Source of the DNA: Streptomyces griseus
GTDB lineage: Bacteria > Actinomycetota > Actinomycetes > Streptomycetales > Streptomycetaceae
Assembly: GCF_900460065.1 (NCBI RefSeq)
Contig: NZ_UAVD01000001.1
Span: 1 to 64,000, forward strand
DNA length: 64,000 nt
Direction: 5' to 3'
A program made the translations under genes and the position numbers. The notes beneath the pieces were generated by a model. That model was not told where the DNA came from. It searched no databases and saw only the letters and a program-made list of their open reading frames with translations. Positions 40,887 through 48,565 of this stretch are shown piece after piece (within the stretch, counting starts at the first letter, position 1; each line of letters begins with the position of its first letter).

Positions 40887-42704
40887 ATGGCATCACGTGC
40901 ACGCGTCCGCGCCCCCGAACTCATCGGCAAGGGCGGCTGGCTCAATACAGGCGACCAGCAGTACACCCTCGCTGACCTGCGGGGACGTATCGTCATCCTC
41001 GACTTCTGGACGTTCTGCTGTGTGAACTGTCTGCATGTCCTGGACGAGCTGCGCGAGCTGGAGGAGAAACACCGCGACACCGTGGTGATCATCGGCGTCC
41101 ACTCGCCGAAGTTCGTCCACGAGGCCGAGCACCAGGCCGTCGTCGACGCCGTCGAGCGCTACGAGGTCCACCACCCCGTCCTCGACGACCCGGAGCTGGC
41201 CACCTGGAAGCAGTACGCCGTACGCGCCTGGCCGACGCTCGTCGTGATCGACCCCGAGGGCTACGTCGTCGCCCAGCACGCGGGCGAGGGCCACGCGCAC
41301 GCCATCGAGAAGCTCGTCGAGGAGCTGGAGGCCGAGCACGGGGCCAAGGGCACGCTCCGCCGCGGTGACGGCCCCTACGTGGCGCCCGAGCCCGTCGCCA
41401 CGCATCTGCGCTTCCCCGGCAAGGCGCTGCTCCTGCCGGACGGCGGCCTCCTGGTCTCCGACACCACCCGGCACCGCCTGGTCGAGCTGGACGCCGACGG
41501 CGAGACCGTGCGCCGCCACTTCGGCACGGGCGAACGCGGTCTGCGCGACGGCGGCCCGGACGAGGCCCGGTTCAGCGAACCGCAGGGGCTCGCCGTGCTC
41601 CCGGACGGCCGCGTCGCCGTCGCGGACACCGTCAACCACGCGATCCGCGCCCTGGACCTCACGACCGGGGTGACCAGCACGCTCGCCGGGACCGGCCGTC
41701 AGTGGTGGCAGGGGACCCCGACCAGCGGCCCGGCGCGCGAGGTGGACCTCTCCTCGCCGTGGGACGTCGCCTGGTTCGGCGACCGGCTGTGGATCGCCAT
41801 GGCGGGCGTGCACCAGCTGTGGACGTACGACCCGCAGAGCGCGACCGTACGCGCCGCCGCCGGGACCACCAACGAGGGCCTGGTCGACGGTCCGGCCGCC
41901 GAGGCCTGGTTCGCCCAGCCGTCCGGGCTCGCCGTCTCCGCCGACGGGGAGCGGCTCTGGGTCGCCGACTCCGAGACCTCCGCACTGCGCTGGGTCGACC
42001 GCGACGAGCACGTCCACACCGCCGTCGGCACCGGCCTCTTCGACTTCGGCCACCGCGACGGGGCGGCCGACCAGGCACTGCTCCAGCACCCCATCGGCGT
42101 GACCGCGCTGCCCGACGGGTCCGTCGCGATCAGCGACACGTACAACCACGCCCTGCGCCGGTACGACCCGGCCTCGGGCGAGGTCACCACCCTGGCCACC
42201 GACGTCCGCGAGCCCAGCGACGCGGTGCTGGTCGACGGCGATCTGGTCGTCGTCGAGTCGGCCCGTCACCGGCTGACCCGCCTCCGGCTGCCCGACGAGG
42301 CCGTCCGGGTCGCCGACCGGGCGCACCGCACCCGGCGGGCCGCCACCGAGATCGCCCCGGGCACCCTCCGCCTCGACGTCGTCTTCCAGGCGCCGGCGGG
42401 CCAGAAGCTGGACACCCGCTACGGGCCCTCGACCCGGCTGCTGGTCTCCGCGACCCCGCCCGAGCTGCTGGCGGAGGGCTCCGGCGCGGGGACGGACCTC
42501 GGACGCGACCTGGTCCTCGCGGACGGGGTCACCGAAGGCGTGCTGCACGTCTCCGCCATGGCGGCGTCCTGCGACGACGACCCGGCCAACGAGTACCCGG
42601 CCTGCCACGTCCACCAACAGGACTGGGGCGTGCCCGTCCGCGTGACCGCGCAGGGGACGCCCCGGCTGCCGCTGGTGCTGGCGGGCATGGACGAGCAGGG
42701 CTGA
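40887..42704 (+). CDS. Thioredoxin-fold plus NHL-repeat protein (NHLRC2-like)
   Basis: The 605-residue protein starts with a TlpA-like thioredoxin domain (ILDFWTFCCVNCLHVLDELR, with a CVNC redox pair) of about 150 residues, continues with a six-bladed beta-propeller of NHL repeats (for example GLAVLPDGRVAVADTVNHAI, GVTALPDGSVAISDTYNHAL), and ends in a beta-rich domain with CDDDPANEYPACHVHQQDWG. This order matches the human NHLRC2 architecture. No signal peptide is visible, so it is probably cytoplasmic. The ATG at 40887 is used; the longer frame overlaps the LURP-one gene. Function is unknown beyond a likely thiol-disulphide role. Confidence 0.87.
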   Translation: MASRARVRAPELIGKGGWLNTGDQQYTLADLRGRIVILDFWTFCCVNCLHVLDELRELEEKHRDTVVIIGVHSPKFVHEAEHQAVVDAVERYEVHHPVLDDPELATWKQYAVRAWPTLVVIDPEGYVVAQHAGEGHAHAIEKLVEELEAEHGAKGTLRRGDGPYVAPEPVATHLRFPGKALLLPDGGLLVSDTTRHRLVELDADGETVRRHFGTGERGLRDGGPDEARFSEPQGLAVLPDGRVAVADTVNHAIRALDLTTGVTSTLAGTGRQWWQGTPTSGPAREVDLSSPWDVAWFGDRLWIAMAGVHQLWTYDPQSATVRAAAGTTNEGLVDGPAAEAWFAQPSGLAVSADGERLWVADSETSALRWVDRDEHVHTAVGTGLFDFGHRDGAADQALLQHPIGVTALPDGSVAISDTYNHALRRYDPASGEVTTLATDVREPSDAVLVDGDLVVVESARHRLTRLRLPDEAVRVADRAHRTRRAATEIAPGTLRLDVVFQAPAGQKLDTRYGPSTRLLVSATPPELLAEGSGAGTDLGRDLVLADGVTEGVLHVSAMAASCDDDPANEYPACHVHQQDWGVPVRVTAQGTPRLPLVLAGMDEQG

Positions 42705-42736
42705 GAGGGAAGCAGGCGGGTCTCTCGAAACACGCC

Positions 42737-43465
42737 CTAGAAGTCGTCGGCGCCGTTGCGCAGCTCGGTGGTCCAGTAGCCCGTGGCCCACTTCTGCGGG
42801 TTGACGGAGAGGCCCTCGGGGGCGGGGGACTTCACGACCGCCGTGCCGCCGCCGTTGGCCTTCAGCGTGACCGTGAACTCCTTCACCGTCTCGGTGCTCT
42901 CCTTCCGGCCGCCCTCGGACATCCGCACCGCGACATGGGCGGACTGACCGGGCTCCAGGACCACCGGGGCCCCCGGCTTGCTCCGGGCGACCGGCGGGAC
43001 GATGCCCCGCGCGTTGTCCAGGAAGTGGATGTGCGGGTACTCCCTCATCTCGCAGCGTGCGCCGGAGGTGTTCTCCGCGCTCAGCGTGAGGTGGGTGTAG
43101 GGCGGGCCGTCCTGGCGCTCCGCGGTGATCCGCAGGCCCTCGGCCGTGCAGAGGGGGGCGGCGGCCCCGGCGGACGTGCCGCCGGCGGTACCGGAGCCGC
43201 CGGAGCTCTTGGTGGCGCCCGCGGCCCGTGTGGTTCCGGTGCCGCTGCCGGTGGAACCCGCGGTGCCGGTGTCCGCCGTGTCGTCGGCGGTCTTCGGGGA
43301 CCCGGCCTCCTTCGGGGCCGTGGCGGCGACGGTCGCGGAGTCGCTCGCCGCCGAGCCCTCCGACCGGGTGCCGGTGCCGTCGTCACCGCAGGCGGTGAGC
43401 GTGAGAGCGAGAGCGGCCGTGGTCGCGGCGGCCAGGACGGTGGTGCGGGCGCGGAAGGTGCGCAT
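42737..43465 (-). CDS. DUF4232 family lipoprotein
   Basis: This 242-residue protein has a lipoprotein signal peptide with lipobox LTLTAC (Cys26), about 75 residues of Gly/Ser/Thr/Ala-rich linker, and a C-terminal DUF4232 domain (LCTAEGLRITAERQDGPPYT, ending TGYWTTELRNGADDF) with an Ig-like beta pattern and two cysteines. It will sit on the outer face of the membrane. Upstream lies an array of four 11-bp-phased heptamers ending exactly eight bases before a -10-like CAGGGT, matching the geometry of SARP-activated promoters, and a SARP gene is immediately upstream. Function of DUF4232 is unknown. Confidence 0.87.
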   Translation of the reverse strand: MRTFRARTTVLAAATTAALALTLTACGDDGTGTRSEGSAASDSATVAATAPKEAGSPKTADDTADTGTAGSTGSGTGTTRAAGATKSSGGSGTAGGTSAGAAAPLCTAEGLRITAERQDGPPYTHLTLSAENTSGARCEMREYPHIHFLDNARGIVPPVARSKPGAPVVLEPGQSAHVAVRMSEGGRKESTETVKEFTVTLKANGGGTAVVKSPAPEGLSVNPQKWATGYWTTELRNGADDF

Positions 43466-43538
43466 GGAGATTCCCCCGAGGTGACGGTGAGGCGGACGTC
43501 CGGTCGAGACGCTCGCCCTTGAGCGGCTGACGGGAACG

Positions 43539-43592
43539 ACCCTGCCCGTCGCCGCTCACGTATCGCTGCTGTCCCGCTGACGTCCCGCTGAC
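43539..43592 (-). promoter_or_regulatory. Candidate SARP-activated promoter (four phased heptamers plus -10)
   Basis: On the minus strand heptamers GTCAGCG (43586-43592), GTCAGCG (43575-43581), AGCAGCG (43564-43570) and GTGAGCG (43553-43559) repeat every 11 bp. Eight bases later comes CAGGGT (43539-43544), a -10-like hexamer. SARP operators are known for such repeats with 11-bp phase and an eight-base gap to -10. It precedes the DUF4232 gene by 74 bases. Confidence 0.68.
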
Positions 43593-43630
43593 GTCGGCCC
43601 CGGTGGTGCGGCACCGGAGATCCGCGCCGC

Positions 43631-46417
43631 TCAGCCGCCCTCGGCGAGCCGTCGCAGCGCCTCGTCGTGCCGCCGCCGGAACTCCGTCCGCGCCGACACC
43701 TTCAGCAGCGCTTCGAGAGCCCGTACGGCCCCCTCGTCGTAGCCGTCCCGCTCCGCCTCCCGCGCGGCCCGGTCCAGCAGCCGTACGCCGTCCTCCTCGT
43801 CGCCCAGTGCCAGCCGGGCCTCGCCGCAGACGGCCAGCAGCAGCGAGCGGCGTGCCGCCTCCTCGTGCTCGGGCCCCAGATCGAGCGCGGCCCGGGCGCA
43901 GCCGAGGGCTTCCGCGGGGCGGTGCGCGGTGAGGTGCATCCGCGCGAGGTGCTGGAGCGTGAGCATCTCCGTGTGCCGGTCGCCCTCCCGGCGGGCCAGT
44001 TCGAGGGCGCGGGCGCAGTTCTCCCCCGCGGTGGGCAGGTCGCCCAGTTCGGCCTGGGCGACCGCCAGGTTGATCAGCGCGGTCGCCTCGCCGAGCGGGT
44101 CGCCGGCTTCCCGGGCGAGCGCGGGCGAGCGCTCCAGCAGCGCGGCGGCCTCGGCGGTGCGGCCCTCCTCCGTCAGCACCCAGCCCAGCAGCGTGAGGAC
44201 TCTCGACTCCGCGTAGGCGTCCCTCTCCGCGCGCGCCGACTCCAGGGCCAGTTCCAGCAGCGGGGACCAGCTGTCCCGCGCCCGCCACACCATCTGCGGC
44301 CACTGGAGCAGAATGATCCGCCAGGCCCGGTCGGTGAGCCCCGCCTCCCTGGCCGCGAGGGCCGCCAGCGCCAGGTCCTCGCGCTCGGTGGCCAGCCAGC
44401 GCATCGCCTCCGCGCGGTCGGCGAAGTCCTGTACGGCGCTGGGCCGGCGGTAGTCCTCCGGGAGGACGAAACAGGGTTCGCCGCCGGGCTCCGCCGTGTC
44501 GGCGGCGGCCAGGGCGGTGGCGATGCAGTGGTCCAGCACCCCGATCAGGGCCTCGCGCGCGGACGCCGGGTCCAGGCTCCGGGCGTAGAGGCGCACCAGG
44601 TCGTGCAGGACCCAGCGCCCGGGGGCGGTCTCGGTGACGAGGTGGGCGGCGGCCAGCTGCTCCAGCGCCGCCCGTGCGGTGACCGGGTCCGTCCCCGCGA
44701 GTGCGGCGGCCGCGTACGGATCGTAGTGGCCGCCCGGATGGTGGCCGAGCCGCCCGAGCTGGTGGACGGCCCCGGCCGGCAGGTGCTGGACCGTGAGCCC
44801 CAGCGCCGCGGCGACCCCGGTGTCGTCCACGTCGAGACAGGCGAGCCGGCCGCGCTCGTCGGCCAGCTCTCCGGCCAGGGCGGCCAGCGTCCAGCGGGGG
44901 CGCCCCGCCAGGCGGGCCGCGGTGACGCGCAGGGCGAGCGGCAGCCCGCCGCACAGCTCGGAGAGCCTGCGGGCCGCCACCGGTTCGGCGAGGACCCGCT
45001 CCTCCCCCAGCACTCCGGCGAGCAGCGCCGTGCCGTCGTCGGTCTCCAGGGTGTCCAGCGGCACCGGCCGGGCGGCGTCGGACGCGATGAGCCCCTCCAG
45101 CCGGTGGCGGCTGGTGACCAGCGTGACGCAGTCGGCGCCGCCCGGCAGCAGGGTTCTGACGGTGGCGGAGTCGCGCGCGTTGTCCAGGACCACCAGCAGC
45201 CCGCGCCGGGCGGTCAGCGAGCGGAACAGGGCGGCGGCGGCCGGTACGGACTCCGGAACGCGCCGGGGGGAGACGCCGAGCGCGAGCAGGAAGTCCCGCA
45301 GCACGTCGATGGGCGCGGGCTCCCCCGCCGTGCTGAAGCCGCGCAGATCGGCGAAGAGCCGGCCGTCCGGGAAGATCGCGGGACTGCGGTGCGCCCACTG
45401 GAGGGCCAGCGCGGTCTTGCCGACCCCGGCGGGCCCGGTGATCAGGCAGACGGGCGCCTCGCCCGCCGCCGACCGGCTGAGCGCGGCCAGCTCGGCGGCA
45501 CGCCCGTGGAAGCCGCGGGGCGCGCGGGGCAGCAGGTCGACGGGGTGCGGTTCGCCGACGGAGGGGCCCCCGGCTCCGGCCGGTCCACCGGGGCCGGGGC
45601 GGCCCGCGTCACCGGGCGGCCCGGCGACGGGGACGGGCCCGTCGGTCTCCGCGCGAGCGGTTCCCGTGGGCGGCCCCTGGGCACCGCGCAGGATCAGCGC
45701 GTAGGCGTCGGCGAGTTCGTGCCCCGGGTCGATGCCCAGTTCGTCGGCGAGGAGCCGCCGCATACGGTGGAAACGGTCCAGCGCCTCCGACTGGCGCCCC
45801 GCCCGGAACAGCGCCAGCACCAACTCCGCGGCCAGCGACTCGCGCAGCGGATGCGCCGCCGTCTCCGCCGTCAACAGGGCCGCGGCCCGGTGGTGTTCGC
45901 CGAGCGCACCGTACGCGCGGGACAACTGCTCGACCGTCGCCAGCCGCGATTCCTCCAGGGAGTGCGCCGCCACCCGGAGCGGCGGACCGGCGAACGCCCC
46001 GCTGAGCGCGGGCCCCTGCCACAGGGACAGGGCCTCCTTGAGCATCAGCACCGCGTCGGCGGGACCGCGCTGCTCCCGGGCCAGCATCAGCAGTTCCTCG
46101 AACCGCTGCGAGTCCAGCAGCGTCTCCGGGGCCCGCAGCACGTAGGCGTCGCCGAGGGTGACCAGCTCCACCCCGTACGCCGCCGCGTCCGCTCCCGCCA
46201 GCAGGGCGCGCAGCCGGGAGACGTGGCCCTGGATGACACCACGAGCCTGCGACGGCGGCTCGTCGTCCCACAGGCATTCCGTCAACCGCCCGATGGAAAC
46301 GGGCGTGTTGGCGGACAGCAGCAGAGCGGCGAGCAGACTGCGCCGTTTGGCCGGCCCCAGCGGCAGGGGCCCGGTGAGCGTGTCGACGGAGACCGTGCCG
46401 AGCAGCCGGAACTCCAC
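43631..46417 (-). CDS. AfsR-type SARP regulator (SARP-NB-ARC-TPR)
   Basis: The 928-residue regulator has an OmpR-like SARP DNA-binding domain (LPLGPAKRRSLLAALLLSAN, SIGRLTECLWDDEPPSQARG), a bacterial transcriptional activation domain to about residue 245, a Pro/Gly-rich hinge, an NB-ARC ATPase (Walker A ITGPAGVGKTALALQWAHR; Walker B LLVVLDNAR; GLPLAL) and C-terminal TPR-like helices. This is the AfsR layout; S. coelicolor AfsR is of similar size. GTG at 46417 is chosen because GGAAGGGGAG precedes it. No biosynthetic cluster is adjacent. A SARP-like operator lies before the next gene on the same strand, so it likely activates that lipoprotein, as AfsR does the neighbouring afsS. Confidence 0.9.
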   Translation of the reverse strand: MEFRLLGTVSVDTLTGPLPLGPAKRRSLLAALLLSANTPVSIGRLTECLWDDEPPSQARGVIQGHVSRLRALLAGADAAAYGVELVTLGDAYVLRAPETLLDSQRFEELLMLAREQRGPADAVLMLKEALSLWQGPALSGAFAGPPLRVAAHSLEESRLATVEQLSRAYGALGEHHRAAALLTAETAAHPLRESLAAELVLALFRAGRQSEALDRFHRMRRLLADELGIDPGHELADAYALILRGAQGPPTGTARAETDGPVPVAGPPGDAGRPGPGGPAGAGGPSVGEPHPVDLLPRAPRGFHGRAAELAALSRSAAGEAPVCLITGPAGVGKTALALQWAHRSPAIFPDGRLFADLRGFSTAGEPAPIDVLRDFLLALGVSPRRVPESVPAAAALFRSLTARRGLLVVLDNARDSATVRTLLPGGADCVTLVTSRHRLEGLIASDAARPVPLDTLETDDGTALLAGVLGEERVLAEPVAARRLSELCGGLPLALRVTAARLAGRPRWTLAALAGELADERGRLACLDVDDTGVAAALGLTVQHLPAGAVHQLGRLGHHPGGHYDPYAAAALAGTDPVTARAALEQLAAAHLVTETAPGRWVLHDLVRLYARSLDPASAREALIGVLDHCIATALAAADTAEPGGEPCFVLPEDYRRPSAVQDFADRAEAMRWLATEREDLALAALAAREAGLTDRAWRIILLQWPQMVWRARDSWSPLLELALESARAERDAYAESRVLTLLGWVLTEEGRTAEAAALLERSPALAREAGDPLGEATALINLAVAQAELGDLPTAGENCARALELARREGDRHTEMLTLQHLARMHLTAHRPAEALGCARAALDLGPEHEEAARRSLLLAVCGEARLALGDEEDGVRLLDRAAREAERDGYDEGAVRALEALLKVSARTEFRRRHDEALRRLAEGG

Positions 46418-46459
46418 GGGCGGCTCCCCTTCCGGGCCGGACGCGCCCACGGTGGGGGC

Positions 46460-46492
46460 GCGGGATCCGACCCAGAATATCGGGGATCCCGC
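46460..46492. promoter_or_regulatory. 9-bp inverted repeat around a -10-like element upstream of the SARP gene
   Basis: GCGGGATCC (46460-46468) and GGATCCCGC (46484-46492) pair perfectly around 15 bases that include TATTCT on the minus strand (46474-46479), a plausible -10. It could be an operator gating the SARP promoter. Confidence 0.45.
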
Positions 46493-46635
46493 AGGTCCCG
46501 CGCAGAGCCGACCGGCCCGGTGACGGCGCTTGCGCCGCCCCGCGGACCGGTCGCCGCAGGCGCTGTCGGGTGCACCGCGACCGGTGGGCCGTGCCGGCCG
46601 TCAGCGGCCGGGCCGACCGGTCGTCGTGCGGGCCG

Positions 46636-46857
46636 TCAGTGGTAGCGGTGCTCGTCGTCCGCGACGACGGTGGTGGTGGGCGGCACGACCATACGGCGGC
46701 GCCGCGCGATGCTCATGTAGACGAAGACCCCCACGAGGCCGACGAGCATCATGATCCAGCCGACCAGGTCGACATTGACGGTGTCCATCTTCCAGTCCGT
46801 GGCGAACGCCAGGATCGCGCCCCCGCCGATCAGGAGAATGCATCCTCCGAGTCCCAT
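46636..46857 (-). CDS. Small two-helix membrane protein (DUF6458-like)
   Basis: The 73-residue protein has two membrane segments (LGGCILLIGGGAILAFATDW and LVGWIMMLVGLVGVFVYMSI) joined by a short turn, followed by a basic RRRR stretch and a tail ending EHRYH. It matches small actinobacterial proteins of the DUF6458 type by pattern; function is unknown. The ATG at 46857 is supported by GAGGAGG at ideal spacing. It lies between the SARP gene and the aminopeptidase gene on the same strand. Confidence 0.82.
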   Translation of the reverse strand: MGLGGCILLIGGGAILAFATDWKMDTVNVDLVGWIMMLVGLVGVFVYMSIARRRRMVVPPTTTVVADDEHRYH

Positions 46858-46960
46858 GAATCCCGCCTCCTCGACCGCCCGGTGAGTCCGGGCCGGTGTA
46901 CGAGTCGCGTACCCGGCCCGGCAACAACCATGTCTGAAGAGGTGGTTGGGCGACTTTCCG

Positions 46961-48259
46961 TCAGCCGGCCAGGAACGCGACGAGCGCGTTCGCCAGCAGA
47001 TACGGGTCGTCGGCGCCGCACAGTTCACGCGCGCTGTGCATGGAGAGGATCGCCACGCCGATGTCCACGGTCTGGATGCCGTGCCGGGCCGCGGTGATCG
47101 GTCCGATCGTGGTGCCGCAGGGCATCGCGTTGTTGGACACGAAGCTCTGCCACGGCACGCCCGCCTTCTCGCAGGCCGCGGCGAACACCGCACGGCCGCT
47201 GCCGTCGGTGGCGTACCGCATGTTGACGTTGACCTTGAGGATCGGCCCGCCGTTGGCGACCGGGTGGTGCGTCGGGTCGTGCCGCTCCGCGTAGTTGGGG
47301 TGCACGGCGTGGCCGGTGTCGGAGGAGAGGCAGACCGTGCCGGCGAAGGCGCGGGCGCGGTCCTCGTACGTGCCGCCGCGCGCGAACACCGAGCGCTCCA
47401 GCACCGAGCCCAGCAGCGGCCCGTCGGCCCCGGTGTCGGACTGGGAGCCGTTCTCCTCGTGGTCGAAGGCGGCGAGCACCGGGATGTACGGGATGTCGGC
47501 GTCGTCCTGCCCGGCGACGGCGGCCAGAGCGGCGGTCGCGGCGTGCACCGAGAGGAGGTTGTCCATCCGGGGCCCGGCGACCAGCTCCCGGTCCCGGCCC
47601 AGGTACGAGGGGGGCTCGATGGCGTGCGGCATCAGGTCCCAGCCGGTGACCTCGTCGGCGTCGACGCCCGCCTCCTCGGCGACGAAACGGATCAGGTCGC
47701 CCTCCTCCACATCGCCGAGCCCCCAGATCGGCTGCATGTGCTTCTGCCGGTCGAGCTTGAGCCCCTCGGTGTTGGCCGACCGGTCCAGGTGCACGGCCAG
47801 CTGCGGCACCCGCAGCAGCGCCCGGTCGATGTTGACCAGCCGGTGCGTGCCGTCGCGCAGCGAGATCCGCCCGGCCAGGCCCAGGTCCCGGTCGAGCCAG
47901 GTGTTGAGCAGGGTGCCGCCGTAGACCTCGACGGCGATCTGGCGCCAGCCGTGCGCCCCGGTGTCGGGCAGCGGCTTCACCCGCAGGTTCGGGGAGTCGG
48001 TGTGCGCCCCCGCGATCCGGAACGGGGTGTGCGCCGCGGCGCCCTCCGGCACGTACCAGGCGACGATCGCCCCGCCGCGCAGCACGTACTTCCCGCCCGC
48101 CGAGCCGTCCCAGGCGGCGGTCTCCTCGACCTGCCGGAAGCCGGCCTCCTCCAGCCGGGCGGCGGCGTTGGCCACGGCGTGGTACGGGGACGGGCTGGCC
48201 GCCAGGAAGGACATCAGGTCATCGGTGTGCGCGCGGTCGAACCGGAGAGGGGAACTCAT
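46961..48259 (-). CDS. M18 family aminopeptidase (ApeB-like aspartyl aminopeptidase)
   Basis: The 432-residue enzyme is a dinuclear zinc exopeptidase. Ligand-bearing blocks are intact: AGAHTDSPNLRVKP, PRMDNLLSVHAATAAL, FDHEENGSQSDTGADGPLL and SSDTGHAVHPNYAERHDPTH, with AILSMHSARELCGADD near the end. M18 enzymes form tetrahedral dodecamers in the cytoplasm and prefer acidic N-terminal residues. ATG at 48259 is preferred over GTG at 48268. The spacer upstream holds a degenerate coding remnant and a terminator from the next gene. Confidence 0.94.
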   Translation of the reverse strand: MSSPLRFDRAHTDDLMSFLAASPSPYHAVANAAARLEEAGFRQVEETAAWDGSAGGKYVLRGGAIVAWYVPEGAAAHTPFRIAGAHTDSPNLRVKPLPDTGAHGWRQIAVEVYGGTLLNTWLDRDLGLAGRISLRDGTHRLVNIDRALLRVPQLAVHLDRSANTEGLKLDRQKHMQPIWGLGDVEEGDLIRFVAEEAGVDADEVTGWDLMPHAIEPPSYLGRDRELVAGPRMDNLLSVHAATAALAAVAGQDDADIPYIPVLAAFDHEENGSQSDTGADGPLLGSVLERSVFARGGTYEDRARAFAGTVCLSSDTGHAVHPNYAERHDPTHHPVANGGPILKVNVNMRYATDGSGRAVFAAACEKAGVPWQSFVSNNAMPCGTTIGPITAARHGIQTVDIGVAILSMHSARELCGADDPYLLANALVAFLAG

Positions 48260-48264
48260 GTTCT

Positions 48265-48503
48265 TCACTGTAACGAGGACTCGGGGTCCGGTATCCGGTG
48301 ACCGGGGGCTCCATGGCCCCGCAGCTCGTCGACCGAGGTCGGGTCGGTGTCGATGTCGTACGGGGCGCAGAGCTCGAGCCGGTCGTGGTGGACGCCGGTG
48401 GAGACCTACGTCATGCCGACCGGGTCCCGCTCGTGGGTGATGACCGTCGGGTGGTCGTTCTCGCCGGCCATCTCGACCGGCCGCCCGTGCTGGATGTACG
48501 ACA
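48265..48503 (-). pseudogene. Possible decayed coding fragment (in-frame TAG)
   Basis: On the minus strand one frame reads protein-like on both sides of a TAG at 48406-48408: upstream QHGRPVEMAGENDHPTVITH, downstream HHDRLELCAPYDIDTDPTSV, closing at TGA 48265-48267. There is no clear start or ribosome site. I cannot name the family, though the downstream half recalls C-terminal strands of Uma2-like proteins. It may equally be chance open sequence. It fills most of the 306-bp gap between the aminopeptidase and dehydrogenase genes. Confidence 0.27.
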
Positions 48504-48538
48504 GCGCCGCCACCCGGACGAATTCCGGGTGGCGGCGC
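48504..48538 (-). terminator. Hairpin terminator after the acyl-CoA dehydrogenase gene
   Basis: Arms 48504-48517 and 48525-48538 pair perfectly over 14 bp with a 7-base loop, starting 27 bases past the stop at 48566. Confidence 0.82.
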
Positions 48539-48565
48539 GTGTTGACGAAGGGGGCGGGCGATCGC

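Noticed and set aside
41818..41826. TGTGGACGT in the thioredoxin-NHL gene as a DnaA box
   Set aside because: On the other strand it reads ACGTCCACA, whose first base does not fit the consensus, and it is isolated inside a coding region.
43631..46417. A biosynthetic gene cluster around the SARP gene
   Set aside because: Flanking genes are a lipoprotein, a small membrane protein and an aminopeptidase; there is no synthase, tailoring enzyme or carrier protein.
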